From Staphylothermus sp. (GTDB taxonomy: Archaea; Thermoproteota; Thermoprotei_A; Sulfolobales; Desulfurococcaceae), in the NCBI GenBank assembly GCA_021157925.1, contig JAGGVR010000105.1, positions 1-40,526 on the forward strand: 40,526 nt of DNA. The letters are read 5' to 3'. Below the pieces are notes generated by a model. It was not told the origin of the DNA. It saw only the letters and a program-made list of their open reading frames with translations, and ran no database searches. This document shows positions 17,365 through 25,658 of this stretch, one piece after another (within the stretch, counting starts at the first letter, position 1; each line of letters opens with the position of its first letter). Both the position numbers and the translations under genes were made by a program.

Positions 17365-17778
17365 TTATTTGATTAAATGTACTCTTATACCTAGTTTAAT
17401 CGCTATTTCTGCTTGTTTAGTATCAGAGGTAAGTATTTCACCGTATTTTTGTGCTTGTGCAAGATATAATGAATCATAAAGTGTAATTCCATGAGTTAAC
17501 GCTAATTCTAATGCTTCTTTAATGTAATTAATTTCTGGTTCGAGAACTATTACTTCTGTTTGGACAAGTTTCACTAATGCATTATAAAGCTTCAATGCAT
17601 AAGACGGACTTATTATCTTTTTCAGAAAATAGTATTTCCAAATAACATTTCCTACTTCTTTCAAAATATGATCTATAGAGTATAATGGTTTCCTTTCTTT
17701 CAGAAACATACCTATTTCTTCCCAACCCTCTTCGTGTAGAACATATTTTGATAATGATGAAGCATCAATAACTATCAC
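17365..17778 (-). CDS. VapC-type PIN-domain ribonuclease toxin
   Basis: 137 residues. IVIDASSLSKYVL carries the first acidic residue (Asp4), KEVGNVIWKY the conserved Glu, GITLYDSLYLAQA the next Asp and LTSDTKQA the last. A GTG start with GAGGGA upstream overlaps the VapB stop by 14 nt. It is probably an RNase toxin. This second pair lies on the other side of the polymerase cassette from the first. Confidence 0.87.
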   Translation of the reverse strand: MIVIDASSLSKYVLHEEGWEEIGMFLKERKPLYSIDHILKEVGNVIWKYYFLKKIISPSYALKLYNALVKLVQTEVIVLEPEINYIKEALELALTHGITLYDSLYLAQAQKYGEILTSDTKQAEIAIKLGIRVHLIK

Positions 17779-17995
17779 GATCTTCCCTCACATATTTAGA
17801 TGCTGTTCCTCTAGGAGTTTTAGGAATACCTTTTATTAGTTCTTCAAGTTCTCTTATAGCATTCAATTGCTCATATTCTCTAACTCGTCTTTCAAGAAAT
17901 GATCTGACCTCTTCACTCCAATTAACAACTTTTCGTAATTTGTCCATTTTTTCTTTTAATTTCTTTGGTATACGGAATGAGATAACAACGCTCAT
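17765..17995 (-). CDS. VapB-type antitoxin
   Basis: 76 residues: SVVISFRIPKKLKEKMDKLR is a ribbon-helix-helix strand and helix, then WSEEVRSFLERRVREYEQL, and a C-terminal charged tail. It starts with ATG and overlaps the downstream PIN toxin. It should bind its own promoter and the toxin. Confidence 0.85.
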   Translation of the reverse strand: MSVVISFRIPKKLKEKMDKLRKVVNWSEEVRSFLERRVREYEQLNAIRELEELIKGIPKTPRGTASKYVREDRDSY

Positions 17996-18125
17996 ATTTT
18001 AACCCAGTAATACATTTCTTGTAAGACATTATTTAGTTTATCTCCGTACTACATGTCATAAAGTAGAACCGAGCCCTTTCATTACTTCTAGCTTCTTCCT
18101 AAATGTGAGTCTGTCTAAGATCCCC

Positions 18126-19358
18126 TTATCTTATATATAGTAGTATATAGAATATTGTGCTGAGTAATAGTGAGGCAATGGTTGCTGGTGCTAGATATTT
18201 GTAGCTCTTAGTAATGTTTACCTTATAGTATTTCGCGCTGTAGATCAGGCACAGGTGTAGTGGTGAAGCAATATACGATATATACGCTGAGACAAATAAT
18301 AGGGAGGCTATTGGTGGAGTTAAGTCTATTATTCTAGCAATAATTGGTACTGATAAAGCAATACTTGTAGTATTAACACCTGTCACAAACGAGAAAATGG
18401 CTGGAACTAGTACTACTAGTATTAATGGGTTAACATGTTGTGATATAGAGACAAAGCATCCAAGGTCTAAACCTATAAGGGTCTTCCTAAGAAGCATAGC
18501 GGAGAAACCAATCAATGCGAGTTCTATTGTTTCTCTAGAAGAGAGGATCTTTAGTAATGTCTTTGGTGTAGAGCTTATCTGGATATAGAGCAATGTTATA
18601 CCAATAGATATGCCTATGATCATTGATAATCTATTCAATGGCAAATTATACTTATAATCAATGAAGGGGTTAAGGATTAATGCTATCGTTATAGAGGCTA
18701 TGATTGGTGAGAAAAGCTTTAACAAAACAACTCTATTACCGCCGCACAAGGTTTTCGAGCTAATAGGTTGTCGTTGTAAACGCGTTAACCCAATAACGTA
18801 TCCGACAACGATCATTATAAGCATAACTGGTAACTGCATCTCTATTAAGCTCCAAACACTAGTCCCAGTAAGAATAGATGTCAACACTAATATGCTGCCC
18901 AAGGGATACACAACAAATATAACGTGACGAAACCAGACATTAACAAATAATTTCTTAACTCTATCAACACCTAAATACTCACCAACCTCATCAACTATAG
19001 GTGCACTCATCAAAGCACCTCCAGGAACAGGGAGGAGACCAAGTATAGCAGGGACAAGCATAGAGACAAGCCTAGGCCTACCAATAACAAGCATCAACTC
19101 CCTACCAAGATCCTTGATAGCACCTGAGACTCTGTACAAGTAAACAAAAACAGCTATCAAATACATAATAACAGCAAGATCCCAAGTATTAGAATCACCA
19201 AGAGTATTCACAAAGACATCATAGACATTAGGTAAACCACCAATAAGAAATGATAATAAGAAAGCAGAGAGAACGAAGATCAACCAAACAGGAATCCCCA
19301 GATAAAGCATAACCAAAACAACACCGAGCAACACTAGTAATCCAAAACAAGCATCCAA
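18126..19358 (-). CDS. DUF401 family integral membrane permease
   Basis: About 410 residues, ten to twelve membrane helices, with the DUF401 motif GLLPVPGGALMSAPIVDEVGEYLG near residue 105 and a second half with GVNTTSIALSVP. The family belongs to a transporter superfamily (ion transporter-like), but its substrate is unknown. The TTG at 19358 is chosen because GGGAGGAG lies 2-5 nt upstream; the frame is open to a TTG at 19427 with no such site. No partner gene is visible; it is flanked by VapBC and orphan genes. Confidence 0.88.
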   Translation of the reverse strand: MDACFGLLVLLGVVLVMLYLGIPVWLIFVLSAFLLSFLIGGLPNVYDVFVNTLGDSNTWDLAVIMYLIAVFVYLYRVSGAIKDLGRELMLVIGRPRLVSMLVPAILGLLPVPGGALMSAPIVDEVGEYLGVDRVKKLFVNVWFRHVIFVVYPLGSILVLTSILTGTSVWSLIEMQLPVMLIMIVVGYVIGLTRLQRQPISSKTLCGGNRVVLLKLFSPIIASITIALILNPFIDYKYNLPLNRLSMIIGISIGITLLYIQISSTPKTLLKILSSRETIELALIGFSAMLLRKTLIGLDLGCFVSISQHVNPLILVVLVPAIFSFVTGVNTTSIALSVPIIARIIDLTPPIASLLFVSAYISYIASPLHLCLIYSAKYYKVNITKSYKYLAPATIASLLLSTIFYILLYIR

Positions 19359-19469
19359 GACTCCTCCCTCAACAATTTTTATACACAGAAAAACAGTATT
19401 AGATAAAATATTATTAAGAATGCTCAATGAAACAAAACTAATGAATATTTATAATGAATACTAATCTGA

Positions 19470-20423
19470 TCACTCTACTCCAATATAAAATAACATTATT
19501 GGTAATTGGTAATTATCTTCATTGTATATGTAGATAGTTTTAGTCTCATAGATTTTTAAGTATATAGTGAAAGTTTCTAGTGCCGTGGGAGTATTTACGA
19601 GTAATTCATTAATAGCGGATTCTCCTTCCTTCGCACCCCAACCTAAGGCAACATCAAATGGGAAGTATTCTGTCCAGCTTAGTGTTTCTGTGAGGAAAGA
19701 CACAACCAGCTCTAATAAACCAATACTGAGATCAACTTCTTTATCACTATATCCATCATAAATATAAGTGAAGTAATTATCGCTTACTTCTGTGCTGTTA
19801 TATTCCGAATTCATACTTAAATAGTTCCAGTATTTTTCTAGCAATCCCTGGTTGTCAATGTTTTTGTCTAGTTCATAGTCTGTATCAGCTGTCCACCTGC
19901 CGTTTTCATATTTTGCGTCAATGTCGAACACTGTCATGTTTGCTGTTACATCTGTTGCTGTATAATCATTATCAGATATAAGTCCGCAAATACCAGTAGC
20001 TTCATACTTCCTATAAGTACCAACTAATCCAGAACCATAAACACCTACACCAGCAATAAAATCATTAGTAAAAGTATGGTTTTCATCAATATAGTCTTCA
20101 AATTCGCTGTTATACAGAGTTGTTCTGTACATTAATTCGTGTTTTACATATATATTGTATAGTATTAGTTCTGGATTATTAAGGCCCACAATTTTTGCTG
20201 AAATATATGTTTTTAACCACTCGTTAGTAGTGTCTGTATATTTGAAGAGAAGTGTAACGTCATGAATGTATATTGGTTCGGGTGGTGGTGGGTAGTAGTC
20301 ATAGAGTGCAACCGCCATTATTATTTGTACTAGTTTGTGTTGGAAGGTATAATATGTTTTTCCAGTATCCATTTTGAGCAGTAGCAGTGGCAGAATACTT
20401 CGCCGCATTGTAGTATTACGCAT
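19470..20423 (-). CDS. Orphan acidic protein, probably surface-located
   Basis: 317 residues with no domain I recognise. The start has GAAGG close upstream. The first 40 residues have a weak hydrophobic stretch (ILPLLLL and IIMAVALYDYY) followed by PPPPEP. The rest is acidic, rich in Tyr, Asn, Asp and Thr, with several NXS/T sequons (NTT, NHT, NMT, NST), which suits a secreted beta-rich protein. No classic signal peptide, so the true N-terminus may be different or damaged. It follows the 100-residue orphan by 24 nt and may be transcribed with it. Confidence 0.6.
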   Translation of the reverse strand: MRNTTMRRSILPLLLLKMDTGKTYYTFQHKLVQIIMAVALYDYYPPPPEPIYIHDVTLLFKYTDTTNEWLKTYISAKIVGLNNPELILYNIYVKHELMYRTTLYNSEFEDYIDENHTFTNDFIAGVGVYGSGLVGTYRKYEATGICGLISDNDYTATDVTANMTVFDIDAKYENGRWTADTDYELDKNIDNQGLLEKYWNYLSMNSEYNSTEVSDNYFTYIYDGYSDKEVDLSIGLLELVVSFLTETLSWTEYFPFDVALGWGAKEGESAINELLVNTPTALETFTIYLKIYETKTIYIYNEDNYQLPIMLFYIGVE

Positions 20424-20447
20424 CCTTCATCTATTTCATTATTGTTA

Positions 20448-20750
20448 TTAAGAGATCTCTGTTCTTTGGTTTTTGGTTTTGTTTAGGTTGATTATTCTTG
20501 TTGGTTTGTATTTCTTCAGGTCTATTTTGATCTTTATGTTTGGTTTGTATCCTTTACTTACTAGTTCTAGGCTTAAGGGGATGCTTTTCAGTATACTATA
20601 TACTTTGTATGCTGTGCTATTGATTTTCACTAATACGTCTATGAAGAGGAGAGTACCTGCTTTGAAATACTTTATACCTCCTCGTTTACTAATCCACTCC
20701 TTACGGCATCTCTTAAAATTATCCATCATATGTTTCGAGAGATAAGCCAT
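20448..20750 (-). CDS. Orphan 100-residue basic protein
   Basis: A lysine- and isoleucine-rich reading frame (MAYLSKHMMDNFKRCRKEW at the start). A TATA-like element (TTATAAATATTTATA, about 20803-20818) and purine-rich GGGCAGGGT just before the ATG support expression. The ending (NLNKTKNQRTEIS) looks like low-complexity coding. The opposite strand also has an open frame, so the coding call is uncertain. It is possibly a unit with the orphan gene downstream. Confidence 0.42.
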   Translation of the reverse strand: MAYLSKHMMDNFKRCRKEWISKRGGIKYFKAGTLLFIDVLVKINSTAYKVYSILKSIPLSLELVSKGYKPNIKIKIDLKKYKPTRIINLNKTKNQRTEIS

Positions 20751-20812
20751 ACCCTGCCCCGAGACCCTACCAACATAGAAGAGTTTAGCATTAGGTAATG
20801 CTGTATAAATAT

Positions 20813-21031
20813 TTATAATAAATAGTATCTTCCATGTTTATCCATTATAGTTATGCTTGGTCTGGATAAATTGGAATACATATAACTAACTTTGATATTT
20901 TTACTGTTTGAGTCCTCTATTAAAACCTTATTTGCAATTAATATCTTATAATTACCTAGTAAAATATGGTAAGGAGATAATATTATTAAGATCATCACTA
21001 TAAAAACTAAATATTCTTTGTCCGACTCCAT
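20813..21031 (-). CDS. Small membrane-anchored orphan protein
   Basis: 72 residues: a short charged start (MESDKEY), a membrane segment (LVFIVMILIILSPYHIL), then a polar tail ending KHGRYYLL. GGTGGG lies about 3 nt before the ATG. It could be the N-terminal remnant of a longer secreted protein, since it stops abruptly. No family recognised. Confidence 0.5.
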   Translation of the reverse strand: MESDKEYLVFIVMILIILSPYHILLGNYKILIANKVLIEDSNSKNIKVSYMYSNLSRPSITIMDKHGRYYLL

Positions 21032-21102
21032 AGACCCACCAAATAAATTATATTGGTATATTTTTGGATTATTTCTGTTTTATAGAAAAGACAAAATCTT
21101 AG

Positions 21103-21795
21103 CTAATCAGATCTGGTTAGGAGTTTTGTTTCTTCAGGATATCCTACTATTACGTAGTCTGCATATCCTATGAATAATCCGTGTCCAGTTACTCCGGGCA
21201 ATTTATCTAATGTTTCTAAGAGGTCGTGGTAATCTTTCCCATTTAGATAAACATCTAGTATTAGTCCATAAGTGTCGCTTATTATTGGTCCGTATTTTCC
21301 TTTCTTGGGGTATCTTATCTTTACTTTGTAGCCTTGGTTTTCCAAGTAGTGTTTTACAAGGTTTGTTGCTTCAGGGATAACTTCTACTGGTACTGGGTGT
21401 TTTTCACCGAGTTTCTTGACTAATTTAGTATAGTCTACTATGAATACTCGTTTCTTGGAGTAGAATGTTAGGATTTTCTCCATTGTATGCGCTGCACCAT
21501 CACCCTTAATCATGTTGAGTTCTGGGTCAACTTCATCTGCCCCGTCAATATAAACGTCTATCTCGTTAACCGATAATAGATCAGCTACACAGAATCCCTT
21601 TTCAACAAGTTTTATCCTCGTATCAATAGATGATGCAATAAATACCTTGTCTTTAAGTTCCTTCTTTATCTCTATTAGTTGTTCAACAAATTTCTCAACA
21701 GTAGAACCTGTACCTACGCCTATAATCTTAGCATCTCTGATGAATTTAATAGCCTCCTTGGCTGCATTAACTTTACATTTCTCAACAATATTCAA
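21103..21795 (-). CDS. rpiA: Ribose-5-phosphate isomerase A
   Basis: 230 residues, the normal length. It interconverts ribose 5-phosphate and ribulose 5-phosphate in the cytoplasm. Motifs: GVGTGSTVEKF (phosphate loop), IDGADEVDPELNMIKGDGAAHTMEKIL (catalytic Asp, Lys) and EKHPVPVEVIP. The TTG start has GGTGA 7 nt upstream. It stands alone and supplies pentose for nucleotide synthesis, with the ribulose monophosphate or partial pentose route typical of archaea (inference). Confidence 0.97.
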   Translation of the reverse strand: MNIVEKCKVNAAKEAIKFIRDAKIIGVGTGSTVEKFVEQLIEIKKELKDKVFIASSIDTRIKLVEKGFCVADLLSVNEIDVYIDGADEVDPELNMIKGDGAAHTMEKILTFYSKKRVFIVDYTKLVKKLGEKHPVPVEVIPEATNLVKHYLENQGYKVKIRYPKKGKYGPIISDTYGLILDVYLNGKDYHDLLETLDKLPGVTGHGLFIGYADYVIVGYPEETKLLTRSD

Positions 21796-21855
21796 AATAA
21801 TATCACCTAATACTTAATCAGCTCTTCTAGGAATAAAATAATAGCTCTATAATAT

Positions 21856-22998
21856 TCAGCGTTTCTTTGCTTTGTTAATTAACGTTTCAATATCCCATAC
21901 ACTGAGACTCGTTTCAGGAACAATAGTTTTGTCTGGTACTATTAGGATTTTTTCAGCATCTTCAAAGAGCAGTAGTTTAGACTCTATTTTCCTAATGGTT
22001 TCTCTCGTTATCCTATTTACCCATTTAACTTCTGCAACTATTCTAACTCTTCTATAATCTAATGAGCAATATCTATTCCGGGATCAAGTATCTTCACAGG
22101 CCTCAAACCATAGAGTTCCGCCAAGAATCGTTCAATAAACCTTTCTACAAGTAATGGTAGAATATTTTCTAGTATTTTTCAAATAGTGCCATGTAAGAGG
22201 AACTTCTCCAAACCCATATCTTGTTTCTAAGTAGTATTTTAGTTCAGTGAGAGGAGAGACATGTCTATAAATACTTTTTTCTTACCAAGTATCTCTAGAT
22301 ATTTTGTTATATATGATGTACTAGGTTTTGGTAAAAGTCCTCGACTATATAGATAATTAGTGATTTCTGTAAGCTTATTCTTACCGGCAGCTATTGCTTC
22401 GAGAACGGCATTATATCTCCTTGTATATGTATAGTCTTCTTCATCAAGTATCTCGCCTACAAGTGATTTAGCGAATTCTCTTCCAGAATAAACTATGTCC
22501 TTTAAATCCCTGCTAATTAAGGCTGGTTCCTGATAAAATACCAATAATTCAAAGAATTCTTTATCCACTATGCCCCATTCATAACGTAATAGATCAATTG
22601 GTAAAATTAAACCTACTCTCCTAATCGAGAATAATCCCTTTAAAGGGGCTTCAGATCCGCTAGTAAATTGTCTATAGTAATGCATAGTGGAAGTGATAAA
22701 TACTAATTTCTTACAACATTCACCAGCATGTAGTGCATCAAATAATTTACTATCGGCTCTATGAAACTCATCAAGTATAATGTTATCTTCTTTCCTACAT
22801 ATTCTCAGAAACATTCTTGTGTCGAATTCTTCGTCATTAACAGGATCATATATGGAACCGCCTTTTCGCACTATGAAGTATTAATAATTCCTTAACACAT
22901 ATCTGGTATAGAATTTTTTACAGGTTTTCTTCTGCCGTAAAGTAGTCTCTTACTATTTTTTCTTAAAAATTCTTCTAGTTCTGATCTTTTAATTATGA
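21856..22998 (-). pseudogene. Arch_ATPase/DUF234 family AAA ATPase, multiply frameshifted
   Basis: Five pieces in shifting frames rebuild an archaeal ATPase. (1) From about 22981: ELEEFLRKNSKRLLYGRRK, the start of the P-loop, but the GKT is destroyed. (2) KKFYTRYVLRNY, then an in-frame TAA near 22882, then YFIVRKGGSIYD running open for about 210 residues to 22239, with IILDEFHRAD as Walker B and a winged helix. (3) TELKYYLETRYGFGEVPLTW. (4) LENILPLLVERFIERFLAELYG to DPGIDIAH. (5) DYRRVRIVAEVKW to LINKAKKR with its stop at 21856, the DUF234 nuclease-like tail (AEVKW). At least four frameshifts and an in-frame stop make function very unlikely. These ATPases are widespread in archaea and often decay. 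Confidence 0.8.
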
Positions 22999-23029
22999 TA
23001 CTTATAGTATCATACCTATAGTATCATAC
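22995..23029. repeat. Tandem 14-bp repeats with dyad near the ATPase remnant
   Basis: TATAGTATCATAC occurs at 23003-23015 and again at 23017-23029, exactly 14 bp apart. ATGATAC at 22995-23001 forms a 7-bp inverted repeat with GTATCAT (23007-23013). It lies just upstream of the N-terminal piece of the decayed ATPase, where an operator or promoter would be expected, and may be what remains of it. Confidence 0.5.
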
Positions 23030-23144
23030 TGTGTATAACAATTATTAGTTTTTCCTTTTATTCAGCATATGGTGAACAGTGTGTTTCGAAAAATTCTGTG
23101 AACTAAATTGTATTTATAGCTATACGTGTTTATGTAAATGTCTT

Positions 23145-23759
23145 TCAACCTAGTATGGTCTTAGTTATTCTTTCTTTTACGAGAATGCATTTCCCTACCT
23201 GGATGGGTATTTTACCCGTTTTAATTAATTCGTTTATTCCCATGCCTAGTGCTTTGTAGATGTTTATTGGGTTTTTACATCCATATGGATATACGTGGTA
23301 AACTCTTATTTTTCTAAGGTATTTTTTCATGATCTTGCTGGTTTCTAGGAGTATTCTATAGATAAGGCTATTCTTTCTTGTAAACCAATATGTTTCGGTC
23401 GGCTTTATATTCAATATATAATGCATGATTATTTCCGGAAGCCCCAGTCTTATCCATTGACTCACGGTTTTGTTTGTGAAGATTGTTCCATAGGGTTCTA
23501 TTTTTTCGAGAGCATGAACTATTCCTTTGCTAGATGATAATATTATCATATCGAGTTTTTTGCTAAGAATTTCTTTATAGACTAGTTCTTTGTCAATGTA
23601 CTTGAAGTGTTCTCCACAATAGTAGCTTAATGCGGTTATTTTCGGCAATCCTATTCCAGTTCCACTTATAACTTTTCTTGCAATTTTTAGTGCTTCTTTC
23701 TGATCGCTTCTCAAGGCTTTATAGATTGAATAGGAAGGGTTTTGGAATGATTCTTCCAT
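23145..23759 (-). CDS. Orphan protein, weakly DUF6884-like
   Basis: 204 residues. The middle segment MIILSSSKGIVHALEKIEPYGTIF followed by a Trp loosely recalls the LSAKYGLV...IEPYD pattern of DUF6884-type proteins. A later RVYHVYPYGCKNPINIYKALG segment has no match known to me. Cysteines (Cys48, about 176 and 195) are scattered. No membrane segment. It ends upstream of the decayed ATPase. The resemblance is by eye only, and the function is unknown. Confidence 0.65.
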   Translation of the reverse strand: MEESFQNPSYSIYKALRSDQKEALKIARKVISGTGIGLPKITALSYYCGEHFKYIDKELVYKEILSKKLDMIILSSSKGIVHALEKIEPYGTIFTNKTVSQWIRLGLPEIIMHYILNIKPTETYWFTRKNSLIYRILLETSKIMKKYLRKIRVYHVYPYGCKNPINIYKALGMGINELIKTGKIPIQVGKCILVKERITKTILG

Positions 23760-23846
23760 ACATCTCTTACGTGATTCCTCGATTATGACTAGTTTATGGT
23801 TGAAAACTCTTCCCCTCCATATGGAGATGTCTATGCTTTTTCTTAT

Positions 23847-24572
23847 TTACTTATATAATATATAGTGTATGAGCCTATATGAAGCAATAGTTAGTGTAAT
23901 TACTATGATCAAGCTCATAACTAGTGATGTATAAGGATCCACATAGTCCCATTCATTATATAATCCATATCTGATCATTTCATTAACGTATACCGAGGGA
24001 AATATATAGACTATATTCCTTATTGGGAGAGGTATTAGTGCTGATGGGAAAATAACCCCTCCTAGAAACATCATCGAGAATCTAACGATGTTTAGGAGAG
24101 CAACTCCAGGTATTGGGTCAAGGAGTAGGGTTATGACTATGCTTATACATGTAAATATAAGGGATCCTATAATGACTCCTAGCAGTAGGAATAAAGGCTT
24201 GATCACAAGTATGTTTCCAGTTATAATATAGATTGCGAGAGCAGATATGCCTGAGCCTATGAATCCATACATAAATCCTCCAAGAGCCTTCCCAAGCAAT
24301 AACTCCCCCGTAGATATTGGGAGGTAGAATAATCTATTGAAGCTTCCGCTCATTTTCTCAAAACTAATGCTTACCTGCGCCATGCTGGTGGAAGCGAATA
24401 ATAACGAAATAGTGAACATTGCAGGGATCATTCTTGATTCACCATATACTTTCATACTCATAGCGATTAGAACAATTACTGCTAATGGAAACAATATCCC
24501 CCAACTAATAACGGGTGCTTTCGAATAGTATTGGCGGAGATCCTTATAGAATATTAGGAATGCTTTCCTCAT
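23847..24572 (-). CDS. ABC-2 type transporter permease
   Basis: About 241 residues with six membrane helices. A short start (MRKAFLIFYKDLRQYYSKAP) leads into the first helix, and FEKMSGSFNRLFYLPIS is the usual ABC-2 loop after the second. The ATG at 24572 overlaps the ATPase stop (ATGA), so longer readings into the ATPase gene are not preferred. It forms an exporter with that ATPase; substrate unknown (drug, lipid or peptide possible). Confidence 0.9.
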   Translation of the reverse strand: MRKAFLIFYKDLRQYYSKAPVISWGILFPLAVIVLIAMSMKVYGESRMIPAMFTISLLFASTSMAQVSISFEKMSGSFNRLFYLPISTGELLLGKALGGFMYGFIGSGISALAIYIITGNILVIKPLFLLLGVIIGSLIFTCISIVITLLLDPIPGVALLNIVRFSMMFLGGVIFPSALIPLPIRNIVYIFPSVYVNEMIRYGLYNEWDYVDPYTSLVMSLIIVITLTIASYRLIHYILYK

Positions 24573-25573
24573 CCACAAACACCCGTAGATGCTAATGGAC
24601 ATTGTCCACATTCCCTTTTCTCTAAGGGCTCGATGTATTTGATGAATACATCTTCCCAACTAGGGGGAAGTATGTCTGCATCTGTTATTCTATTATTGTT
24701 TTCCTCTACAACTTGTTTAGCAAGAGTTATGGTTTCCAAAGGTTCATCAGTATGGATAACAATGACTCTTTCATCTTCAAGCTCTACTTTACAATCTTCG
24801 CAATCAATGTTTTTCTCTAACATTTTTAATAGGGATCTATCCACAGATTTTGCTAAGTAGAGTTTTACCTTCTTCTTGAGCTTGAGTATTTTTCTAAGAT
24901 TAATTGGTTTATCGAGGAAGAGTTTTACACCATTATATAAGAGAAGGACTCGGTTGGAAAGCTCCATTACTTCATCAATATAATGTGAGGATAATACAAT
25001 AGTTTTACCAATAGAAACTAGTTTTCTTAATAATTTTCTAAGATTATTGGCTGCAAAAACATCTAGACCCGAAGTTGGTTCATCTAATAAAATTAATTCT
25101 GGATCATGAATTAGAGATGCTGCAATATCTACTCTTCTCTTATACCCTTTTGATAAATGACCATATTTTATTCCTAGAATGTGCTTAATTCCTAGTTGCT
25201 CAGATATTATCCCGAGTCTCTCACGAAATTCATCACTATTCATATCATAGAATCTTGCCATAATGTATAAGTTATCCCTAACACTAAGCTCGGGATACAT
25301 GCTTGGAAGCTCTGGTACAACACCTATTCTCTTCTTAACTCTCAATGGTTCTTTTATAACATCTATCCCTAAAACAACTATTTTCCCACTCGTTGGTTTC
25401 AATGCTCCACTAATAGCTCTTATTGTCGTTGTCTTGCCAGCTCCATTAGGTCCTAATAATCCAAATACTTCTCCACGATAAATCTCGAAACTTATACCTT
25501 TTAATGCAATTACTTTACCATATTTCTTGACAAGATTATCGACAATTACTGTCTTCAAAGAATAATCCACCAT
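24569..25573 (-). CDS. ABC transporter ATP-binding protein
   Basis: About 334 residues. GLLGPNGAGKTTT (Walker A), LSKGYKRRVDIAASL (signature), LILLDEPTSGLD (Walker B) and LSSHYIDE (switch His) are all present. A C-terminal extension of about 100 residues ends in ECGQCPLASTGVCG, a CX2CX7C tail not typical of this family that might bind a metal. ATG at 25573 chosen; a TTG lies one codon earlier. TATA-like ATATAATATATT (about 25613-25624, minus strand) is shared with the divergent surface-protein gene. ATGA overlap with the permease. Confidence 0.92.
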   Translation of the reverse strand: MVDYSLKTVIVDNLVKKYGKVIALKGISFEIYRGEVFGLLGPNGAGKTTTIRAISGALKPTSGKIVVLGIDVIKEPLRVKKRIGVVPELPSMYPELSVRDNLYIMARFYDMNSDEFRERLGIISEQLGIKHILGIKYGHLSKGYKRRVDIAASLIHDPELILLDEPTSGLDVFAANNLRKLLRKLVSIGKTIVLSSHYIDEVMELSNRVLLLYNGVKLFLDKPINLRKILKLKKKVKLYLAKSVDRSLLKMLEKNIDCEDCKVELEDERVIVIHTDEPLETITLAKQVVEENNNRITDADILPPSWEDVFIKYIEPLEKRECGQCPLASTGVCG

Positions 25574-25658
25574 CAAGTAGACGTGGTGCTAATTAATAGT
25601 TTTATTACCTTTAATATATTATATGTAATGCTATATCTCTTGCGTGGTGTATACTGGT

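Noticed and set aside
20473-20745. Plus-strand hydrophobic frame of 90 residues
   Set aside because: Overlaps the minus-strand orphan, which has a TATA element and purine-rich site; hydrophobic antisense of lysine-rich codons is typical.
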